A stretch of 64,000 nt of DNA from Utricularia gibba (lineage: Eukaryota > Streptophyta > Magnoliopsida > Lamiales > Lentibulariaceae), in contig NEEC01000017.1 in assembly GCA_002189035.1 (NCBI GenBank), positions 1,178,001 to 1,242,000 of the forward strand, in the 5' to 3' direction. Position 1 is the stretch's first letter; each line of letters opens with the position of its first letter. The notes beneath the pieces were generated by a model. The model was given only the letters and a program-made list of their open reading frames with translations. It made no database searches and was not told where the DNA came from. The translations under genes and the position numbers were made by a program. This document shows positions 22,863 through 35,900 of this stretch, piece after piece.

Positions 22863-25800
22863 ATGGAAGACGGAGAATCTGAGAAGAATCTTGGAACCCA
22901 TGGTGCTTCTTCAGTCGTGGGTGAAGATGAAAATTTCGATTCTTTAGCTGATTCAATGATTTGCGATTCGGATTCGAAACTTGTGTCGAGGGGATTTTCG
23001 CTTCCTAATTTTCCAGGTTTGATTTTTCTGTTTTATGAGTAGTGTGGATTGTGGGTAGTGCATTCCACAGATCCCATGAATTTTTGTGACTTCGTTGTTT
23101 TTCGCTACAACAGAGGACATTGTGCTTTTTATCAACGCCGGTGCCTCCATCTCTACGGAATTAGCATCCGGTGTAAAGTTTTTGGCTGACGAATTCTTCG
23201 AAGGTGGGAACACCTTTCAAACAGAGGAATTCATCACAGGGGGCGGGGACTGTTTTTTCATTTATCAGTCAGCGAGATTGGGGAATTTCTTCTATCGCAT
23301 CCAGAATCTTCCACCGGGGACTATGTTGTTGATCTGCACTTTTTAGAAATGATCAATATTCTTGGACCTAAAGGGATGAGAGTGTTTAATGTCTATATGC
23401 AGCAGGAAAAGGCATGTCACCTTCTCAGATATTTTGTGTTACGAAAGTGTTGTCAGATATCTGCACTTCTTATTTAAGGGATTTTCTATCAACTGCAGGT
23501 TTTGGATCATTTTGACATCTACTCTGTAGTTGGGTCTAACAAACCCTTACAATTGGTTGGTTCCCGAGTGTTAGTCAAGGATGATGGAGTTCTTATCTTG
23601 CAATTTGAGGGAGTACTTGGCAGCCCACTAGTGAGTGCTATTTGCATTAGGAGAGCACCTAGGATGTCAGGTATTTCATTTTACATATTGTATGAGTGCT
23701 TGTGAATGTTTATAGAACTTCAGCTCACAATATTCATTGGTTACAGGCTCTCATCAAAACCGTGGCTATGTTGTTTGTAAGAACTGCTCAGCTGAGATTG
23801 AATACCCTTTAACACAGGTACGGAATGAAATCAATACTGAGCCACGTATTAGGCTGGTTAAGCTGCAATAATTGAATGTTTTACTTTGTTGATATAGATG
23901 AATGATCATAGAATGAAATCAGTTGCCAAGTACGAGAAAACTGTTCAAGATTTGAAGGATACACTGAAAAAAAGACTGATGAATGCTATCAATCATGGAT
24001 GTCATGGACTTCTGCTAATGAGGAACTTGAGAAGACAAGAACGGAGCTCTTCAACAAGACATTCCATGCAAATTCTCTAGGTGCCATTTTCTTGTAGTTA
24101 CTAACCTCATTTACTTTAACTGAACATGGAGGTATCTTGTTTATCCTAAATTTGAAAATTTTGTTTGCCACATTTCTGGTATACTGGCTTAAATCTAGCA
24201 GCATAAGCGAGTTAGAAGAAGACTACTTATCTTTCAATCTCTAGTCATCATAGGGCTTCGATAACATCCTGAACACTATTATATAACATCATCGCACAAA
24301 TTTTCATGATGATAACACAGTTTTTATTTTTCTTTATTTTTTTTTTATCTTGAACAAACTATCATTTAGCATGTCCACTTTTCTTCCTGCAGAACAATCT
24401 CTAGAGAAGCAATCCGAAAGGCTTAAGGATGTCTCTGCCAAGTATGATCATGACAAAAGGACTTGGACCATGGCAATCGATGGTTTAGAACAAAAAGTTA
24501 AGGTGATTCCCCAATTTCTAGTTTGATACATCAGATAGCCCTTTTATTTTGAGAATCCTATGCATTAATATTTGATGAAATAGGTGATGAAGCGACAACA
24601 CTCACAGCTTTCTCAAGATGCACATGATTGTATAGACACTATTCCTGATCTGAGTAAAATGGTTTTTGCGGTTCACACACTTGGTAAGTATACACTGACA
24701 GTTGCTATTATTAATGGTGGTAGTTGTTAATGTCGATTGTGGTCAATATGTAGTTGAACAGTGCGATCATCTCAAAATGAAGTGCCATGAAGAGCAAATG
24801 AAGAGAAGAAGGCTTCATAATGAATTGCAGGAAGCTAAAGGTTAGATACTAAAATCTTACTGTAGGTTATTATTCTCTTCTTCGTTCTGAGCATGGTCTT
24901 GAATTTCAGGAAATATCAGGGTGTTTTGTCGTTGCCGTCCTCTTAGCAAAGCAGAAATAGAATCTGGTTGTGTGTCAGTCGTAGATTTTGATGCTGCAAA
25001 GGATGGAGAGCTCGGAGTACCTGGAAACGGATCCTCTAAGAAGACTTTCAAATTTGATCGTGTTTACACACCAAGGATGATCAAGGTGTGTGCTGAAAGT
25101 GCTTCAATTGAAGATTTGTACAAAATTGTTTAGAAATTAACTGACAATCTGTTCCACTTTGTACAGTTGAAGTTTTTTCTGATGCTGCACCTATGATCGT
25201 GTCGGTTTTAGATGGATACAATGTCTGCATATTTGCTTACGGACAAACAGGAACAGGGAAGACTTTCACAATGGAGGGTACAAAAGAGAATAGGGGTGTG
25301 AACTATAGAACTTTGGAAGAATTATTCAATGTTGCTAGTGAAAGAGCTGAAACCTACAGTTACACCATTTCCGTTAGTGTGCTTGAAGTCTATAACGAAC
25401 AGATAAGAGATTTATTAGCTACAGAAACAAGCAAGAAGTAAGTTTTTATTTAACTTCAAAATTCTTGTGTTCTCTTCAAGTAGCTTCTTATGTGGTGCTA
25501 AAACCTCCAGGTTAGAGATAAAGCAAGCTCCTGAAGGATTCCATCATATTCCGGGAATTGTGGAAGCCAATGTTGAAAACATACAGCAAGTCTGGAATAT
25601 TCTTCAGCAAGGAAGTCGTGCTCGAGCTGTTGGATCAAACAATGTCAATGAGCATAGCAGTCGGTCTCACTGGTAAGTGGCTTTATTATGTAACATTCCC
25701 TGGTGCACCTGCGCAAGCTCTTATATTATCTCTACTCATTTGTGTTCCCTTGTTAGCATGCTCTGCATCATGGTTAGAGCCAAGAATCTCTTGAATGGTG

Positions 25801-27596
25801 AATGCACCAAGAGTAAACTTTGGCTGGTGGACTTGGCTGGAAGTGAGAGGCTCGCCAAGACTGATGTGCAAGGTGACAGGCTCAAAGAAGCACAGAATAT
25901 AAATAGGTCACTTTCAGCTCTTGGAGATGTAATATCTGCTTTAGCGAATAAAAGCAGCCATATACCATACAGGTTTTGTTCATCATTGTCTTGTTCTGAC
26001 CTTCATTTATTTATTGATATAGACATGGAGCCTAATTATTATTTTTTTTTTCTAAATTCAGGAACTCCAAGCTAACGCACGTTCTTCAGGATTCTTTGGG
26101 TAAATAACATGACTGGGCTTTAGTCATCTCCTTGAGTATCTGTTAGCATCTTTAGTTCTGCCTGTGAATATTTTGCTGATTTTTTTGGGGTTGATAGGGG
26201 GTGACTCAAAAACTCTGATGTTTGTTCAAATTAGCCCCTCTGAACAAGACTTGAGTGAAACTTTGAGTTCTCTGAACTTTGCAACGCGAGTTAGAGGGGT
26301 AGAGTTGGGTCCTGTTCGAAGACAAGTTGACACGGGCGAGCTTCAAAAGATGAAAACAATGGTGAGCTAAAACGAAACCAAGTACTTCTTTTTCCGGATT
26401 CATGTTGAAGAAGTATCTGATTCTTTTTGCAGCTTGAGAAAGCAAAGCAGGAGTCCAGGTTGAAAGAAGAGTCACTGAAAAAGCTGGAAGACAACTTGCA
26501 TATCCTAGAAAACAAAAGCAAATCGAAGGATCAGAATTACAAGAGCCAACTTGATAGGATAAAAGAGCTTGAAAGCCAACTAGAGCTAAAGGCTTCCCTT
26601 CACTTGCAATTTGAGAAACAAGTTTCACTTCTTTCTGAGAGGCTGAAGCTCAAGGATGCCTCTTGTTCCCATCTTCAGCAAGAGGTAGGATACATACACA
26701 CGGACAGGAAGATTATTGACAATTTGTTAATGTATTATTTTGCTCTTTTCTCAAAGGTGATGGATTTACAGTCCAAGCTCAAGGATAGAGATGTACACTC
26801 GGCAGCATACCAGAATAAGGTTCTTTAGACAGTTTTTTTTTTTTTTTGTTTCTTTGTAAAACGAGAACAAATCACTGTGACTTGCGATTTTTCTCTTGCA
26901 GATAAATGACCTTGAAAAAGAGCTGAGAGAGCGAATTCGACAGTCCGAGTCCAGCTCTCTTGTCCTTCAACACAAGGTGCTTAACATTTGCAACAAACTG
27001 TCGTTCTGTAGTCACTTTGTTCTAACCTACCATCGTATTTTTCCAAGATTAACGAGCTTGAAGGGATGTTGAGAGAGCAGCAAAGGAACGTAGAGTTGAC
27101 TTCGCAGGTGACCCTTCTTTGTTTGAATCCTTGGACAATGCGAACTTCCAAATGTTGGTATTTTTATATTACTATCCCTTCGTTGAAGCAGTCAGGGACT
27201 AAAGAAGTGGAAGATAAAGTCCTGGAACATGGAAAACTTCCTGTTCCTGTAGTTGTCTCCGGCTCAGCAAACTGCTTAAGATCAAAACCACCGTTGTCGA
27301 GAGATGAGACGGCAGAGATAGCAGAGCATCGCATTTTGAGGAGTTTAAATTCAGCTCGCCGTGCGAGTCAGGGGCCTGCTCCACTGAATGAAAGTGAGTT
27401 CCAATCACGAAAGAAGAGATTATCAGGAACCACTGAGATTGAGAACAGTAAGTCTAGGCATTCTGATACTCTGAAGGCGGTCCCACGAGCTATGAACCCT
27501 GCACAGCGAGCTGCCATTAACCGTCTCAAAACAGCTAGAGACCCAGTGCAGGGAATCAAAGAGAAGGATAACAAGAAGAGGATGTGGTCAAGGTGA
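22863..27596 (+). CDS. Kinesin-14 with N-terminal malectin-like domain (frame broken at three points)
   Basis: Nineteen exons: 22863-23016, 23114-23411, 23499-23670, 23747-23817, 23898-24080, 24393-24502, 24584-24683, 24754-24840, 24910-25085, 25167-25437, 25511-25672, 25757-25972, 26062-26099, 26198-26361, 26433-26684, 26757-26819, 26902-26976, 27048-27107, 27192-27596. The order is malectin-like domain ([11 protein letters not shown] ... [11 protein letters not shown]), coiled coil, neck and motor ([20 protein letters not shown]-loop, NEHSSRSH switch I, LVDLAGSE switch II), second coiled coil and basic tail. This is the malectin-kinesin (MDKIN) class of plant minus-end-directed motors. Relative to the family, single bases are missing at 23316-23319, 23967-23973 and 25073-25074, so the genomic frame as written is not continuous. 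Restored length would be about 1,019 residues. The second intron is GC-AG. Confidence 0.9.
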
Positions 27597-27798
27597 GTAG
27601 TGCTGTTCTATAAGTTAGTCATCTTGTTTCCTCCCCAATTTCTGTGTTGGGCCATTTGAGTGATGTCAAGGAATTTTATGAACCAGTAAAGTGAAAAGTC
27701 AACTTCCTCAACAACGCACTAGAGAAATCACAGCACTGAAAATGCTAATGAAAATGTTCTCTTATTTCATAAATCATCACCGCGCAGCAGCACTGCTG

Positions 27799-29274
27799 TT
27801 ACTCTGACTTCAATGTGTTGGCAACGTCGATCACGAACCGGTACTTGACATCAGATTTCAGCAGGCGTTCCATTGCAGTGTTAACATAATCTATCGAGAT
27901 GACCTCCACGTCGGGCAGAATGTTGTTCTTTGCAGCAAAATCAATCATCTCTTGAGTCTCCTTCAGTCCTCCAATTGCACTGCCTACGACTGCCTTCCTC
28001 CCTGTCATTCATTCACTAGGAAAGCTTAGTGTACTTGTTTTGAGCACTCGATTAAAAAGTTTATATAAAGACAGATTCATATACCCATGATTATCGGAAA
28101 GACTGGAAGTTCAAGGGGCTTCTCAGGGGCACCGACCATGATAAGGTGTCCATGAGGCTTCAGCAAACTCAATAATGGCACAAGGGGGTGAGTTGCGGAT
28201 ACAGTATCTATGATACCATCTAAAGTTCCTGCAGCAGCCTAGTAAATTTCACAAAAATTAAACCGTGCTATGATTTTCTGGGTCATTAACTATAAAGGTT
28301 CAGTTCAACTCACCTGCATCTGCGCAGGGTCCTTGCTAACCAGGAACTCATCCGCACCAAGATTCTCAATAGCTTCTTTCTTCTTGCTCAAAGATGTACT
28401 GATCACAGTCACCTTAGCCCCAAATGCCTTCGCAAACTTAACAGCCACATGGCCGAGCCCACCAAGACCGACTACTCCGACGTTCTTACCAGGCTTGTCC
28501 AGATTAAAGTACCTCAAGGGGCTATAAGTTGTGATCCCAGCACACAGCAGAGGAGCACCGAGAAGTGAAAAGTTCTCGGGCCAACGAATAATGAAATGCT
28601 CATCAGCAACCATGAGGCCGGAGTAACCACCATAAGTAATAGTTCCATCAAGGTACGGCATCCCATAAGTAAGTATCTGTTTGGCGCAGTAGTTTTCTAA
28701 ATCACTCGTACATTGGTCGCATTGGCGGCAAGATCCAACCAAGCATCCAACGCCTACTTTATCACCAACCTTAACTTTCTCAACTTTACTACCCACTTCA
28801 GTCACAATACCAACAATCTCGTGACTGCATCACACAGAAAGAAACAAAAATTGATTATTAAAGGACCCTTTTCAGATCTATAAAATAGAGTATGTTTGGA
28901 TGCAGATCTGTCAGGCAAGCACATGAATCTACAAGATCCCGACAAAAAAGTAGAAAATCATAAAAAAAGAAAACAATCTTACCCAGGAACAATTGGATAA
29001 AAGGTGAAGCCCCATTCATTCTTGATCATGTGGAGATCTGAATGACAAATGCCACAATAAATCACCTTGAACTGAACATCTTTCTCTCCGGTAGCCCTGC
29101 ATCGCCCCAAAAAAAAAAAAAACACATATCATTCAAGCGAAACCATCATAACCCATTTTAGCATCAAAACGATTGATGGTGTTACCTTCTTGCAAAACTG
29201 AAAGGAGAAAGAACCCCAGAAGTGTCTCTTGCAGCCCATCCAACTGTCTTAACAGGGTGCTCTGGTTGCGCCAT
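27799..29274 (-). CDS. Cinnamyl-alcohol-dehydrogenase-like zinc alcohol dehydrogenase (MDR family)
   Basis: Five exons (29186-29274, 28983-29096, 28314-28824, 28085-28238, 27799-28001) give 356 residues with all phases consistent. The protein is a zinc-dependent medium-chain dehydrogenase. It has GICHSDLH (catalytic Zn Cys), GHEIVG (His-Glu), four structural-Zn cysteines in [17 protein letters not shown], and the NADP-binding [11 protein letters not shown] turn. The start [17 protein letters not shown] is typical. The closest plant relatives are the CAD6/7/8, mannitol-dehydrogenase and 8-hydroxygeraniol-dehydrogenase-like group rather than the core lignin CAD4/5 class; that assignment, and thus the substrate, is uncertain. 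It converges on the kinesin gene, leaving 202 bases between stop codons. No defects were seen. Confidence 0.94.
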
Positions 29275-29841
29275 TCTCAGACTCGGACTACGTAGATCAC
29301 AAAGCAATCACGTCGTTGCTCTAATCACCCCCTTTATAGCTAGCGACGGAGCCCGTAAATGCCATCCATCAACTCTTCTGGTGGGCATTAATCGCGTAAG
29401 CAGTGACAAGCGCCGATCTTTCTAGAAGCGTACATCATCTTGCTTTGCTTCGGCCCACCGGCGTTTGAATTTGAAGTTAAACCTACCTACTTCAGCACTT
29501 TCGTCATCAGGAGAGACTATTTGATGCCGACCACAACTTCAGTCTGCTGTCTGTTTGATCTGATTGGCGGGATTAATATAAAAATAATAATTTATTCTAA
29601 GTGCTGATACAAATAATGTAAAAACATTAATTCTTTAATATTTAAGGGGAGAAAATTAAACATTAAAAATAAAACATATAATTTAATATCTTCATTTTTA
29701 ATTCATTTAATCCGAGGGATTGACTGATTACGCCACTTACGTAACCGCTCCGGCGGCGGCGTGAATGTCCGGGCAACGGTGCTTTCTTAGCCAACCGGCT
29801 CTAGGTTGCATTTTCGATCACAGATTAACCGTGTCGATCGC
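29275..29841. other. Intergenic region upstream of the CAD-like gene
   Basis: Holds the CAD-like promoter (reading left) and possibly the start of the transcript that leads into the decayed locus to the right. Nothing else was recognised. Confidence 0.5.
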
Positions 29842-32600
29842 ATGTTTGGGGAAACTGAGAGCAGGTAGTTCTAAGCAACTAGAAAATTTTCAGCTTTGTT
29901 CGCACTGTCTCAGTATGTTGCTTTGCGTAAATTTTCAGAGTTGAAAATGGAGGTTCTTGCTTATGCTGAAATCTTTCCACTCTTCGATTCTCACGCGGGT
30001 GAAATGTGAGGTATTGTATTAAGTTGGAACAGGCCTTCACTTGGCGTAGGTGCACTGATGATATTTCTTTTGATTGTTGGAATTTGGAATAGGCATTGTG
30101 ATAATTGAAACCTCTTTGCATCTAGCACGTGGGAATCGGCATCTGAGAGATGGTTATGTGTTAAGATGCCTCAGATCCTCTTGATTTAATCCTGCAACTG
30201 AAGGCCCGCAGCAGGCAAGCTAGTCCCTGGCTATCCTAGGGTCCCTTCCCTACCATCTATTTCTTCCATCAAAGGTGTATCCGACACCTCTCCATAGGAT
30301 ACTCGTTGCAAAAATAGTAAGGGAAGACTCCTGAGAGAAGCGAGATCCACCTTATGCTTATGTTGTGGTATAGACCTGATGATGACTTAGTTCATGGTTT
30401 TCTTCAACCACTGGTTATCAGTGGTTGCTTCATGCACTGAAGCTCAAAGGAACGATATGCTTTTAGGTCTTCTGCCTAGTTCCTGTATTTTCTGGAATTT
30501 GGGTTACTCTTTTTTTAATCATATAATATAACAGCGTTAGAGAGTTTGCTCACTTCTAATGCTTTTTATGGTTATAATTTTCTGTATTTTAATGTTTGCG
30601 ACGAATGTTGAGAGATGGATTCTGTGTTTTAACTCTTTGAGATAATCAAATCAATCTTTCAGGAAATGGTTGAAGGGGACAAAATATGATCAAGATGAAG
30701 GTCAGAGCGCAAGGAAATCCTGCAAATCTTTATGTGATTTCTCAAATCTCAAGATTCCATGGCGTGCATCTGGATTTTCACTAGGTATTAGATCTTCTGA
30801 AAATCAACTATCAGAGAATGAGGAACCTTTAACCATAAATGTAGTAGATGCTAAAACGTCCTATTTGGAATCTTAGAGTACTGTGTTGTTGCTTACAGCC
30901 GTCGAATAGGACATAGTGGATGGACAAGATTTTTTCCGTTCCTTCAGGGCCTGTAAAAAATTGCAATCTAATACATCTCAAAGGTTATCTACATGGAAGG
31001 CCAGTTGACTTGTTGAAGAATGGAAGCAAATCAATCTGACAATTCTGAAAGCAGTCATGGAAAGGACAAGCCATTTAATCCTTTCCCAAGCGCCTCAGAT
31101 AGATTTGAGGATATATTTCTCAAGTCTGTAAAATGTAATGGATACAGAAACTTAGATGTTGATCTGGGTTCGCATATTGATCTGTTTTTGGATACAGGGA
31201 TGTGAATGACGGGAAACAAACCATAGCTTTGGGTTTTCTACAGAAATGAATTTCTGAAACACGGATGACTGGCAGAATCTGAAGTTGAATGCAGCAAACA
31301 CTGATTGTGATTTTGATCATTTCAGCCGTGTTAACTTTGGCAAGAAGGATGATCATGCCCTTGATAATTTTAAGGATGTTTCCTCAAGTGCTGATTTGTT
31401 GATATCTTTTAAGTATTTTTTTTTTCACCTGCTGATTTGTTTCTAGTTTCAGAAGATCTGCAGAATCTGCGACCAAATTTATCAAACATTGATGTTGGTT
31501 TTGATGCTTTGGTCAGTAGCAATGATGACCAGAAGGACTATATCTTGGATGATTCTCAGGATTCTTCTTCAAATGCTGACTTGTTTCCTGGTTTCAATAT
31601 GACACCCAATATCAAACGCTAATGGTTTGCATTTCTCAGCAGAATCCATTTAGACAAGAAGCGTCGTGCGTTGTATATTGTCAAGGTTTTTTCTCAAGTC
31701 GTGATTTGTTTCAAGGTTCAGATAATTTCCAGAATCTGAGCCCAAACGCGAACGGTGGATATGCTTTTGTTGATTTCCTCAGTGAGAGCCAGGGCAAGAA
31801 GGATGACCCTGCCTCGAATAATTCCAAGGGCTTTTCTTCAAATTCTGATATCCTTCCACGTTCAGATGCTTGGTAGAATCTGGATACAAATGTAGCATGC
31901 AGTGATAATGGTTTTGATGCTTGTCTCAGTGGAAGCCATTACCAGAGGGATGAGCATACGCCTTGATAAATAAAAACAATTTTTCAAGTGCCGATCTGTT
32001 CCCTGGTTCAATTTTTTAAGGCCAACTGGTTCTGATTCCGAAAACAAGCATGGTGATGATATTTCATTTGGTCACCTTCCCAGCATCTGCGGTGAGGTGG
32101 GTGATGAGTTCTTCAAGTCTCAAAAATATTTGGTGGGGCTCCAAACTTGGAAAATTGTTCTTTATCCGCATGGTGATTTAGGAATTGGAAATCCAATCAA
32201 CCAAGCCACCATGCCTACAACATTTCATGATGTTTGGAAGAATTTGAGTCCCATATCCAAAACCGTGGTCCTGCTTCTGATGGCAGCACGACGGATAGTC
32301 ACAGGAGTGATCATTGGTTCTACCCACTGCTGATTCCTTCCATACCCCCGAACATAGGCAACTGACATCGCATACTTAAAGACCCATCATTCAACAGATG
32401 AATGGAGCGGTTTTGTGGGATGGACCAGGTTAGGAGATCCTCCAAAAGCTGCCCCAAGTGAAAACAAGGATTGTGATGATACATCATCTGACCATCTTCC
32501 CAAGTGCCCACTCTTTTTCTGACTTCAAAACCCAATCAACCGTCACTGCCAATTCTGATAAGAAGCATCAAGAGCAGACAATGGATGATGAAACTGATTA
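29842..32600 (+). pseudogene. Decayed gene with degenerate internal repeats, family unknown
   Basis: A possible first exon (29842-29864, MFGETESR) splices in phase to 30663 onward (KWLKGTKYDQDEGQ ... IPWRASGFSLG). Downstream, readable protein switches frame several times. Copies of a unit with the consensus QNL-PN ... GFDA ... QKDD ... SSNADLFPG start near 31273, 31461, 31730 and 31874 (spacings 188, 269 and 144 bases). A second motif type, SENKxxDD-S-HLP, appears near 32035 and 32455. In-frame stops and frame switches interrupt nearly every copy. I do not recognise the family. It may be a pseudogene, or a real multi-exon gene obscured by single-base errors of the kind seen elsewhere here. 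Confidence 0.45.
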
Positions 32601-32974
32601 ATGGGATGATTTCATAGGGCCAATCATCTAGCCAGAGGCGTTACTTCCTACCAAAATGCTTGGGAATGAATTATGAAGTTTCAACCTCGGATGAGGACGT
32701 CTGAAACTTCCCTACCTCAAGTCTTTTGTGTATGCGTTTCTTGCAGTCTGAACTATCCAGTTTCCTATCAAATTCTTCCGCAAGTTCTGAATACCAGAAC
32801 CCATCTCCATACATATGCTGTGTGCTGGTGATTTACTGTTGCAAAAAAAAAACAGTGCTTTATGCATTTCGCTAATACACAACATTCAAACAGGCCTGAG
32901 TTATACAATAAAAAGAAAAAAATGAATCATCTTCTTGATGACGAAGAAGGTATACATCCGCAAGAGAACAACCA
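32601..32974. other. Intergenic region between the decayed locus and HMA1
   Basis: Short region expected to contain the HMA1 3' UTR (HMA1 reads leftwards and stops at 32975). No gene or repeat seen. Confidence 0.5.
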
Positions 32975-35900
32975 TCAAGATGAGGCCTGGATGCGTGTAT
33001 GACCTGAACCAAATCTATTTACAAGAAGGGATTGTAGTTTAGCAATTTGTTGCCAGAGAGGATGATGTTTCCAAGACCACGATGGCTCATTCAACGCTCG
33101 GATTGAATTCAAACAAACCAGAAGAGTTCCACCTTCATGAAGAAGAACCTACACCATAAAAAATACCAATTATAACCACCCCTCCATGTCTCATCTCTGA
33201 GTTCTAGCTCAAAACTGTAAAATCGAATTGAGGAGAGAATACATTCTAATACATGGTCTCAGGAGTTTTTTTTTTCTTTTGAATTACCGTGAGCCATAGT
33301 GGTAGAAACCCAAGAACCGATGTAAGGGAGGCGAAGACGATGCTAGACAGTGCCAATGCAACATTCTGCTTGACCTGCAGGTGCACATCAAACTTAAGAC
33401 AACTGACATGGGAAGACAAGAAATGTAAGCAGCATTTAGGCGGGGGAGAACCAGTGATGTGGTTTGACGAGATTTTGCTATGCAGAATGGAACTCCTGAA
33501 ATGTCGTCTTGCAACAGAAGCACATCAGCAACACCTATTGCAGTTGCACTAGCACGCTCAGCAAGAACGATGCCCACAGTTGCAGCAGCCAATGCCGGGG
33601 CATCATTAATTCCATCCCCCACCATTATAAGACCACCACCTGCACATTTACATCAAGCCAACAACAAGACACTCTAACATACGTTCACACTAAATCTAAG
33701 GAGCTGAGATGCTATTGAAAGGACACAACGACCTGTGTCTCTTGAAATGCGTGTCACATGAAACAGCTTGTCCTCAGGCTTCAGACTGCAGTAAACTTCT
33801 TTGATACCCACTGCATTTGCAACACGCCATGCACTTGATTCATGGTCACCGGTTAACATCATTACACTAAGTTTGGCATCATCTTGTAATGACTTTACGA
33901 CATCTAGTGAGCCTTCCCGTGGCTTATCTTCGAAATGAAATAGAGTTACCTATAAAACCGAAGGAAGGAGAACACTGCTTTGTGACATTGCCTACTCGTA
34001 CATTTTAACACTTGATCGAGTATTCATACGGAAGTATTTGGAAAATCATCAACCACTCACCTTATGGTCAACTGAGAGTGCAGCATGTACGAAATCACCT
34101 CCATAAGAAGAGGAATTCAGAGCATCTTTGATCTTTTTTGATTCATTTTCTGATGTAAAGAGAGAAGCAATATACTCTAGGGATCCAATGGAAGCTTGCA
34201 AAGGTTTATGGTCTCCAAGTCCTGGCTATAGAACACAAAAGGAAAGCGCACATTCTTCAGCATTTACAAAGAAATAGGCACCGTGAACTATTAGTTAGAA
34301 TATCATCTGCAAACTTCCTGGAAGAATAACTCCAGTACCTGACTTTTGGATATGGTTGCAAAAAGTCCTCTGCCAGGCAGATTCTCAAAACTTTCAACAG
34401 AAACTGGAGGCAAATCCTTTCCAACACTATGATCTACTACAGCTCTGCATCATCATAGAGACTAAGATCAAGAAATAATAAGGCACGCAGCCCAGATGCT
34501 TTGTAAGTATGACCTAGAAATAATTAAATTGGATTGACCATAGGTGTACTCAGATGTACCTTCCAATTGGATGAGTAGTCCCCTTTTCCAATGCAGCAGC
34601 CACAGCAAGTGCTTCTTTCTCGCAGTTGGGTACACAACACGAAACTACTTGTTTCTCATTATTGATTGCATGCCCATGTATTGGTTCAATTGCCTTGCAG
34701 ATGAACTCTCCAGTTGTCAATGTGCCCGTTTTATCGAATGCAATATTCTGACATGAAGCTAAGGCATCCAGGACATTGCCACCCTTAAGCAAGATTCCCT
34801 GTTAAAAGGATGGTTGGAATATGTGTCTTAGCGAGTCAAGAAAGCAGATGGGGATTTCAGTCTCTCTCTCTCTCTTTTTTTTTTTTTTTCACACATCTCT
34901 ATCAAGAAAATGATATAGATCTAAACATTGTCTGACAGCAAGGCTACTTAAAAATACAAGCTCCAGAGGAGGTGAGCTCAGAAAATGTACAGGAAAACAT
35001 TACTTAATATTAGGGGATTATGCACCAGTTCACTGTAATACCTTCTTAGCACAAGCGCTAACTGCAGTTGCATACACTAATGGGGCCACTGCCAACGCAC
35101 AGGGTGAGGCAGCAACCATAAGACCCAAGGCCCTGTAGATTGATCCTCTGCAAACTGATGAACAACATCAAAAATTAACTCAATATTCATCTAGTAAATC
35201 GGGAAGGGCCTAACTAAAAGTAAAAAAAGATTTCAAACTTGATCCAAAAGTTATCAAACAATCCCCATTTCTGGTCATAATTTCTTTTTGGTGTTATGAC
35301 TGAAATACACAGCATAAAAAATACATAATACAAACTAAATTTCGGTATACCTGATGTACTTAGATATGGCCATTTAAAAAGGAAAGGCCCCAACAGTGCA
35401 ATAGCAACCGATAAGGTAATCACTGCTCTGCTGTACTGCTCCCCAAACTTATCTAGCCATCTTTGAAGCTTAGGTTTACTTTGCTGTGCTTCTTCAGTCA
35501 ACTGCACGATTCTGCTCAGCATTGATTCGCTCCATGTCTTTTTTGTCTAAATTAAGCACACCATTTCAGAAAATATCACTCCAAAAGTTTCAGAAGGGAA
35601 CAAACGACAAGAACTAAGTCTCTTTTCTTTGAACTCCTGTATAAGAGGATTTTCCAGAAAATCTACGAAGGAAAACTGAAATAATTCAAAATGTTTCAGG
35701 CTACAGCTTCTTCAGATGGATGATAATCATATCATGATCGACTAGTGCATTATTCTACATGGTGATCTCACATAATACAGGCGTACTTACTACATTTTGG
35801 AAGTAAGATATAATCTGACAACATCAATAGATAACCTTTACAATCATCATCCCATCCAAGTTACGCGCTCCACCAGGAATACTGTCACCAATTTTCCTGT

